NCBI RefSeq assembly: GCF_001613165.1
Contig: NZ_BDBV01000077.1
Location: 1-47,440, forward strand
Direction: 5' to 3'
Length of the DNA stretch: 47,440 bases
Source: Nocardia mexicana NBRC 108244
GTDB lineage: Bacteria > Actinomycetota > Actinomycetes > Mycobacteriales > Mycobacteriaceae
A program made the translations under genes and the position numbers. Below the pieces are notes generated by a model that saw only the letters and a list, made by a program, of their open reading frames with translations, was not told where the DNA came from and did no database searches. Of the stretch, positions 43,114-47,440 are shown piece after piece. Positions within the stretch are counted from its first letter, which is position 1, and every line of letters begins with the position of its first letter.

Positions 43114-43604
43114 CACCGCTCCTCACTTCTCCCGCAGCGGGTGCCACCAGCCAACCGCTCCGCGGCCCTGATCGCATCCCGGCGGCCGACCCCGCGTCCC
43201 GCCGGTCGCGGCCCGAACTCTCGGGCGCCGCAACGTCATGCCCATGACGCGGCGCGCAACCGTCGCGCATTCCCGCGGCACACTCGGATTCGGGCATTCG
43301 CCGGGACCGCGTCATCCGCCGGGGGAGCAGCGCACCACAGCGTTGTTGCTGGCATGTGACGGCCCGACCGGCGCGAATGCGGTCTGAAACAACCCGATTC
43401 CGGACATGGCTCGAAAGGCGCTGTGGTCCAGCACAGTTCGTGAGGTTTGCTTACGGTTCACTGTCGAGGCCGCCGCGCCACATGATCAGAAAATGTGGCG
43501 CAAATCATAGCTGTCGAGGCGGGCTGATATTGCCGGGACCGGGCACCTGTCATAGCAGGGGTGCCGTATGGTGCTCACCATCACATCCGATGCCGGAGGT
43601 AACG
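43114..43604. other. Divergent intergenic region, thiolase-like / succinate dehydrogenase
   Basis: 491 bases with no supported gene except the leader ORF at its end. It holds a perfect palindrome CGTCATG-cc-CATGACG (43234-43249), an inverted repeat at 43475-43501, and GGCACC/GGTGCC arms around 43540-43565. The stretch 43380-43520 is the least GC-rich and should carry the operon promoter. Confidence 0.45.
43475..43501. promoter_or_regulatory. Inverted repeat upstream of the succinate dehydrogenase operon
   Basis: GCGCCACAT and its exact reverse complement ATGTGGCGC, separated by nine bases, about 140 bases before the anchor gene. The symmetry and spacing fit an operator for a dimeric regulator; the binding protein is unknown. 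Confidence 0.45.
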
Positions 43605-43646
43605 ATGACGTTCCACGGGGTAGATCAGCGAGGCATCCTGCAGTGA
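43605..43646 (+). CDS. Putative 13-codon leader peptide before the succinate dehydrogenase anchor
   Basis: MTFHGVDQRGILQ with GGAGG six bases upstream. Its TGA overlaps the GTG start of the anchor gene (GTGA, 43643-43646). This is the strongest ribosome-binding site in the operon leader, so anchor translation is probably coupled to this ORF. Confidence 0.5.
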   Translation: MTFHGVDQRGILQ

Positions 43647-44482
43647 GCGAGCTTGCGAGCGCACCTACACGCACGCCCGATTCGGGTACGGGAGTATTCG
43701 GCCTCGGCCGCGCGGCCATCGCGGCGCGGACGCTACGCACCGACCGCTGGTGGCTACCGCCGCTCATCACGGTGCTGGGGCTGTCCGCGTTCATCATCTA
43801 CGCAACCGTGAGAGCCTTTGTGCGGACGGCATATTGGGTGGCCGACTACCACTATCTGACGCCGTTCTACTCGCCGTGCGTCAGCACCTCGTGCGTGGAG
43901 GGCGCGGCGCATTTCGGGCACTGGGTGGGCGAGCTCCCGATGTGGATCCCGCTGGGCTTTCTGGTGCTGCCCTTCCTGCTGCTGTTCCGGCTGACCTGCT
44001 ACTACTACCGCAAGGCCTACTACCGTGCGGTGTGGTTCTCCCCGCCGGCCTGCGCGGTGGCCGAGCCGCACGCGAAATACACCGGGGAGACCCGGCTTCC
44101 GCTGATCATCCAGAACGTGCACCGCTACTTCTTCTATGTCGCGTGCCTCGTCTCGGTGGTCAACACCTATGACGCGATCGTCGCCTTCCATGGCAAGTCC
44201 GGCGGCTTCGGCTTCGGCCTCGGCAACATCGTGCTCCTGGTGAACGTGGTGTTGCTGTGGGCCTACACGCTGTCGTGCCATTCCTGCCGGCACATCGCGG
44301 GCGGCCGACTCAAGCACTTCTCCGCGCATCCGGTCCGCTACTGGTTCTGGACCCAGGTGTCGCGGTTGAACACCCGCCACATGGCGCTGGCGTGGACGAC
44401 GCTGGGCACGCTGATGCTCACCGATTTCTACGTCATGCTCGTCGCCAGCGACACCATCTCCGATCTGCGGTTCGTCAATTGA
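43643..44482 (+). CDS. sdhC: Succinate dehydrogenase membrane anchor subunit (Sdh1 type)
   Basis: A 279-residue membrane protein, the quinone-binding/anchor subunit of the mycobacterial-type succinate dehydrogenase 1. It has five to six hydrophobic segments (WWLPPLITVLGLSAFIIYATV, PMWIPLGFLVLPFLLLFRL, YFFYVACLVSVVNTY, GLGNIVLLVNVVLLWAYTL, ALAWTTLGTLMLTDFYVMLV) and histidines in the helical parts that may ligate heme. The GTG at 43643 is preferred because the leader ORF ends on it; an ATG at 43568 would add 25 hydrophilic residues. It is followed 45 bases later by the flavoprotein gene. Confidence 0.8.
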   Translation: MSELASAPTRTPDSGTGVFGLGRAAIAARTLRTDRWWLPPLITVLGLSAFIIYATVRAFVRTAYWVADYHYLTPFYSPCVSTSCVEGAAHFGHWVGELPMWIPLGFLVLPFLLLFRLTCYYYRKAYYRAVWFSPPACAVAEPHAKYTGETRLPLIIQNVHRYFFYVACLVSVVNTYDAIVAFHGKSGGFGFGLGNIVLLVNVVLLWAYTLSCHSCRHIAGGRLKHFSAHPVRYWFWTQVSRLNTRHMALAWTTLGTLMLTDFYVMLVASDTISDLRFVN

Positions 44483-44527
44483 TCCCCGGATTCCCAAACA
44501 CCCCGTCCACCAGGAGTATTCGGTTCC

Positions 44528-46471
44528 ATGCCTGAAGTCGAACGGCACAAGTACGACGTCGTCGTGATCGGTGCCGGCGGCGCCGGATTGCGTGCGGTCA
44601 TCGAGGCCCGCGAGCACGGGCTGTCGGTGGCGGTGGTGTGCAAGTCGCTGTTCGGCAAGGCGCACACCGTGATGGCCGAGGGCGGCTGCGCGGCGTCCAT
44701 GGGCAACGCCAACGAAAAGGACAGCTGGCAAACGCATTTCAAGGACACGATGCGTGGCGGCAAGTTCCTCAACAACTGGCGCATGGCCGAGCTGCACGCC
44801 CAGGAGGCCCCGGAACGGGTCTGGGAGCTGGAAACCTATGGGGCGCTGTTCGATCGAACCGCCGACGGCCGGATCAGCCAGCGCAACTTCGGCGGTCACA
44901 CCTATCCGCGGCTGGCGCACGTCGGCGACCGCACCGGCCTCGAGATCATCCGCACCATGCAGCAGAAGATCGTCTCGCTGCAGCAGGAGGACTACGCGGA
45001 GACCGGCGACTACGAGTCGCGCATCAAGGTGTTCGCCGAGTGCACCATCACCGATCTGCTGAAGGACGGCGACCGCATCTCGGGGGCGTTCGGATACTGG
45101 CGGGAGTCGGGCCGTTTCGTCCTGTTCGAGACCCCGGCGGTGGTGCTGGCCACGGGCGGAATCGGCAAGTCCTACAAGGTGACGTCGAACTCCTGGGAGT
45201 ACACCGGCGACGGGCACGCGCTGGCGCTGCGGGCCGGGGCGACGCTGATCAATATGGAGTTCCTGCAGTTCCACCCGACCGGCATGGTCTGGCCGCCCAG
45301 CGTGAAGGGCATCCTCGTCACCGAGGGCGTTCGCGGCGACGGCGGGGTGCTGAAGAACACCGACGGCAAGCGGTTCATGTTCGACTACATCCCGCCGGTG
45401 TTCAAGGGACAGTACGCGGAGACCGAGGACGAGGCCGATCAGTGGTTGCGCGACAACGATTCCGCGCGCCGCACGCCGGATCTGCTGCCGCGCGACGAGG
45501 TGGCCCGCGCCATCAACGAAGAGGTCAAGGCGGGCCGCGGCACTCCGCACGGCGGCGTCTTCCTCGATATCGCCTCCCGGATGCCCGCCGCGGAGATCAT
45601 GAGGCGGCTGCCGTCCATGCACCACCAGTTCAAAGAGCTTGCGGACGTGGACATCACGAAGGAGCCGATGGAGGTCGGTCCCACCTGTCACTACGTGATG
45701 GGCGGGGTGGAGGTCGATCCCGATACCGGTGCCGCCACCGTTCCGGGCCTGTTCGCGGCCGGTGAGTGTTCCGGCGGTATGCACGGCTCCAACCGGCTCG
45801 GCGGCAACTCGCTGTCGGATCTGCTGGTGTTCGGGCGGCGGGCGGGGCTCGGTGCCGCGACCTATGTCGAGCAACTCGGCGCCGACCGACCGGCCGTCGC
45901 CGACGCCGATATCGCCGAGGCCTCGAAAACCGCGCTGGCCCCGTTCGATCCGCCGAGCGAGGGTCCGGGCGAGAACCCCTACACCCTGCACACCGATATG
46001 CAGCAGGCGATGAACGACCTGGTCGGCATCATCCGCAAGGAGCACGAGCTGCAGCAGGCGATCGAGCGGCTCGCCGAGCTGCGCGAGCGCTACGACAACG
46101 TCACCGTGGAGGGCCACCGGCAGTTCAATCCCGGATGGCATCTGGCCGTGGATCTGCGCAACATGCTGCTGGTCAGCGAATGCGTCGCGCAGGCGGCGCT
46201 GCTGCGCACCGAGAGCCGCGGCGGGCACACCCGCGACGACCACCCGGGGATGGACCCCACCTGGCGCCACACCCTGCTGGTGTGTCGCACCGATCCGGAC
46301 GAGGTGGGCCAGACGGTGCCCGCGGTGACGGTGACGCGGGCCGAGCAGGTGCCGATGCGCGACGAACTACTCGCCCTGTTCGACCTGAGTGAGCTCGAAA
46401 AGTATTACACCTCAGAGGAACTCGCCGCACATCCGTCGGCATCGGGCTCCTCAGCGAAAGGGGATGCGTAG
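44528..46471 (+). CDS. sdhA: Succinate dehydrogenase flavoprotein subunit
   Basis: A 647-residue flavoprotein that oxidises succinate to fumarate. Motifs are the FAD fold DVVVIGAGGAGLRAVIEA (residues 10-27), SLFGKAHTVMAEGGCAAS with the histidine that carries covalent FAD, FLQFHPTGM, TEGVRGDGGVL, PTCHYVMGGVEV and GSNRLGGNSLSDLLVFG. The sequence is of the Rv0248c/Sdh1 type, distinct from the classical SdhCDAB enzyme. AGGAG lies 11 bases upstream of the ATG. The gene is in operon with the anchor before it and the Fe-S gene two bases after it. All substrate residues seem to be present. Confidence 0.93.
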   Translation: MPEVERHKYDVVVIGAGGAGLRAVIEAREHGLSVAVVCKSLFGKAHTVMAEGGCAASMGNANEKDSWQTHFKDTMRGGKFLNNWRMAELHAQEAPERVWELETYGALFDRTADGRISQRNFGGHTYPRLAHVGDRTGLEIIRTMQQKIVSLQQEDYAETGDYESRIKVFAECTITDLLKDGDRISGAFGYWRESGRFVLFETPAVVLATGGIGKSYKVTSNSWEYTGDGHALALRAGATLINMEFLQFHPTGMVWPPSVKGILVTEGVRGDGGVLKNTDGKRFMFDYIPPVFKGQYAETEDEADQWLRDNDSARRTPDLLPRDEVARAINEEVKAGRGTPHGGVFLDIASRMPAAEIMRRLPSMHHQFKELADVDITKEPMEVGPTCHYVMGGVEVDPDTGAATVPGLFAAGECSGGMHGSNRLGGNSLSDLLVFGRRAGLGAATYVEQLGADRPAVADADIAEASKTALAPFDPPSEGPGENPYTLHTDMQQAMNDLVGIIRKEHELQQAIERLAELRERYDNVTVEGHRQFNPGWHLAVDLRNMLLVSECVAQAALLRTESRGGHTRDDHPGMDPTWRHTLLVCRTDPDEVGQTVPAVTVTRAEQVPMRDELLALFDLSELEKYYTSEELAAHPSASGSSAKGDA

Positions 46472-46473
46472 CA

Positions 46474-47220
46474 ATGGGTTACGACGCCCGGTTCCGAGTA
46501 TGGCGCGGCGACACCGACGGTGGTGGCCTGCAGGACTTCACCGTCGAGGTGAACGAGGGCGAGGTCGTGCTCGACATCATCCACCGCCTGCAGGCCACCC
46601 AGGCGCCCGATCTGGCGGTGCGCTGGAACTGCAAGGCCGGTAAGTGCGGGTCCTGCTCGGCGGAGGTCAACGGCCGCCCGAAACTGCTGTGCATGACCCG
46701 GATGTCGACATTCACGCAGGACGAGCTGATCACGGTGACGCCGCTGCGCACCTTCCCGGTCATCCGCGACCTGGTGACCGACGTGTCGTTCAACTATCAG
46801 AAGGCGCGCGAGATCCCGTCGTTCACGCCACCGGCGGATCTGAAGCCGGGCGACTACCGGATGCAGCAGGTCGATGTCGAGCGCTCGCAGGAATTCCGCA
46901 AGTGCATCGAATGCTTCCTGTGCCAGGACACCTGCCACGTGGTCCGCGATCACGAGGACAACAAGGAATCCTTCGCCGGCCCGCGCTACCTGATGCGGGT
47001 CGCCGAGCTGGAAATGCATCCCCTGGATGTGGCCGACCGCCGCGAAATGGCCCAGGAGGATTTCGGCCTCGGCTACTGCAACATCACCAAGTGCTGCACC
47101 GAGGTCTGCCCCGAACACATCAAGATCACCGACAACGCCCTCATCCCGATGAAGGAGCGAGTGGTCGACAAGAAGTACGACCCGATCGTCTGGCTGGGCA
47201 ACAAACTCTTCCGCAGATAA
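46474..47220 (+). CDS. sdhB: Succinate dehydrogenase iron-sulfur subunit
   Basis: A 248-residue Fe-S protein that passes electrons from the flavin to quinone. The 2Fe-2S site is WNCKAGKCGSCSAEV plus the cysteine of KLLCMTR; the 4Fe-4S and 3Fe-4S ligands are in RKCIECFLCQDTCHV and CNITKCCTEVCPEHI. The length is usual for the family. The ATG comes two bases after the flavoprotein stop, so translation is coupled; GGGGATGCG upstream may serve as ribosome-binding site. It is the last operon gene; no fourth subunit was seen. Confidence 0.94.
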   Translation: MGYDARFRVWRGDTDGGGLQDFTVEVNEGEVVLDIIHRLQATQAPDLAVRWNCKAGKCGSCSAEVNGRPKLLCMTRMSTFTQDELITVTPLRTFPVIRDLVTDVSFNYQKAREIPSFTPPADLKPGDYRMQQVDVERSQEFRKCIECFLCQDTCHVVRDHEDNKESFAGPRYLMRVAELEMHPLDVADRREMAQEDFGLGYCNITKCCTEVCPEHIKITDNALIPMKERVVDKKYDPIVWLGNKLFRR

Positions 47221-47440
47221 AGGGAAACAAGCCGTCGATACGGCAAACAACCTGCACCGCAGTGCAATGCGACGCAGGAGCGAGTCGAACAGGAGCCGCC
47301 TCGAGCAGAGCGTCTCCGCACCCTCTCGGCTCGCCCACCTTGCCAACCCCGGCCGCGGAGCGATAGCCAAAGCGACTACACCTGGGAGGTTTTCGGCGCG
47401 TCTCGGTTTTCAGGTGCCGCTGCGCAAGCGACGAAGGAGC
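47221..47440. other. Region after the succinate dehydrogenase operon
   Basis: 220 bases with no supported gene. No clear terminator hairpin is visible directly after the Fe-S stop. The last bases end GAAGGAGC, which could be the ribosome-binding site of a plus-strand gene starting just outside the window. Confidence 0.35.

Noticed and set aside
43410..43450. Possible CRP site in the sdh upstream region (CTGTG-gtccag-CACAG)
   Set aside because: The two half-sites are two bases too close for the CRP consensus spacing.
43754..46270. 838-codon minus-strand frame opposite the succinate dehydrogenase genes
   Set aside because: Low-complexity shadow composition; the plus strand has full SdhA and anchor motifs.

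Overview
The window is high-GC actinobacterial DNA, most likely from a Nocardia or a close relative in the Mycobacteriales. The pointers are a second-type RpoB with a diverged rifamycin pocket, a FadD5-type acyl-CoA ligase, a mycobacterial-type succinate dehydrogenase 1 cluster, a mycothiol-type ArsC, and a c-di-AMP riboswitch on an NlpC/P60 hydrolase. No rRNA, tRNA, CRISPR array, prophage or insertion sequence was recognised.

Layout. 1-3400: the first ~995 codons of an rpoB paralogue on the minus strand, behind an upstream region with a perfect 14-bp inverted repeat. 3400-11500: a KstD-like flavoprotein, a DUF2332 protein, a NUDIX hydrolase, a coupled AhpD-like pair, two methyltransferases, a CrtI/PYROXD2-like oxidoreductase and a RibD-C reductase. 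11690-18270: a ThrE-type exporter behind a histidine-periodic mini-ORF, an SGNH hydrolase, an overlapping 2OG oxygenase/SDR pair, and a large LPG-synthase-like membrane protein with an eroded kinase-like domain. 18280-24820: an isochorismatase-fold protein lacking expected catalytic residues, a small membrane protein, ArsC, a hemophore-like secreted protein, FadD5, a nitronate monooxygenase and a DMT transporter. 25420-31870: an AhpD-like protein, an MBL hydrolase, a free-standing AT-KR polyketide synthase fragment with eroded active sites, a cation/proton antiporter and an S4 RNA-binding protein. 31910-36570: the riboswitch-linked NlpC/P60 hydrolase, small proteins, an AAA ATPase and a Ser/Thr kinase with an extracellular peptidoglycan-binding domain. 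36780-43110: a long acyl-CoA dehydrogenase, an epoxide hydrolase flanked by CTAGAT-rich palindromes, an alpha/beta hydrolase, a small conserved protein and a thiolase homologue lacking its catalytic residues. 43600-47220: the succinate dehydrogenase operon (membrane anchor, flavoprotein, iron-sulfur protein).

Three themes stand out. (1) The RpoB paralogue has several substitutions at rifamycin-contact positions and is probably a resistance form of the beta subunit. (2) Four intact reading frames (AT-KR, thiolase, isochorismatase fold, kinase-like domain of the LPG-synthase-like protein) lack residues their families use for catalysis. (3) Three genes (the thrE-like exporter, the AT-KR gene and the succinate dehydrogenase anchor) are each preceded by a 13-16 codon ORF that carries the good ribosome-binding site and ends on or one base before the main start codon, which suggests leader-peptide translational coupling. 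All calls come from reading the sequence; no database search was run.
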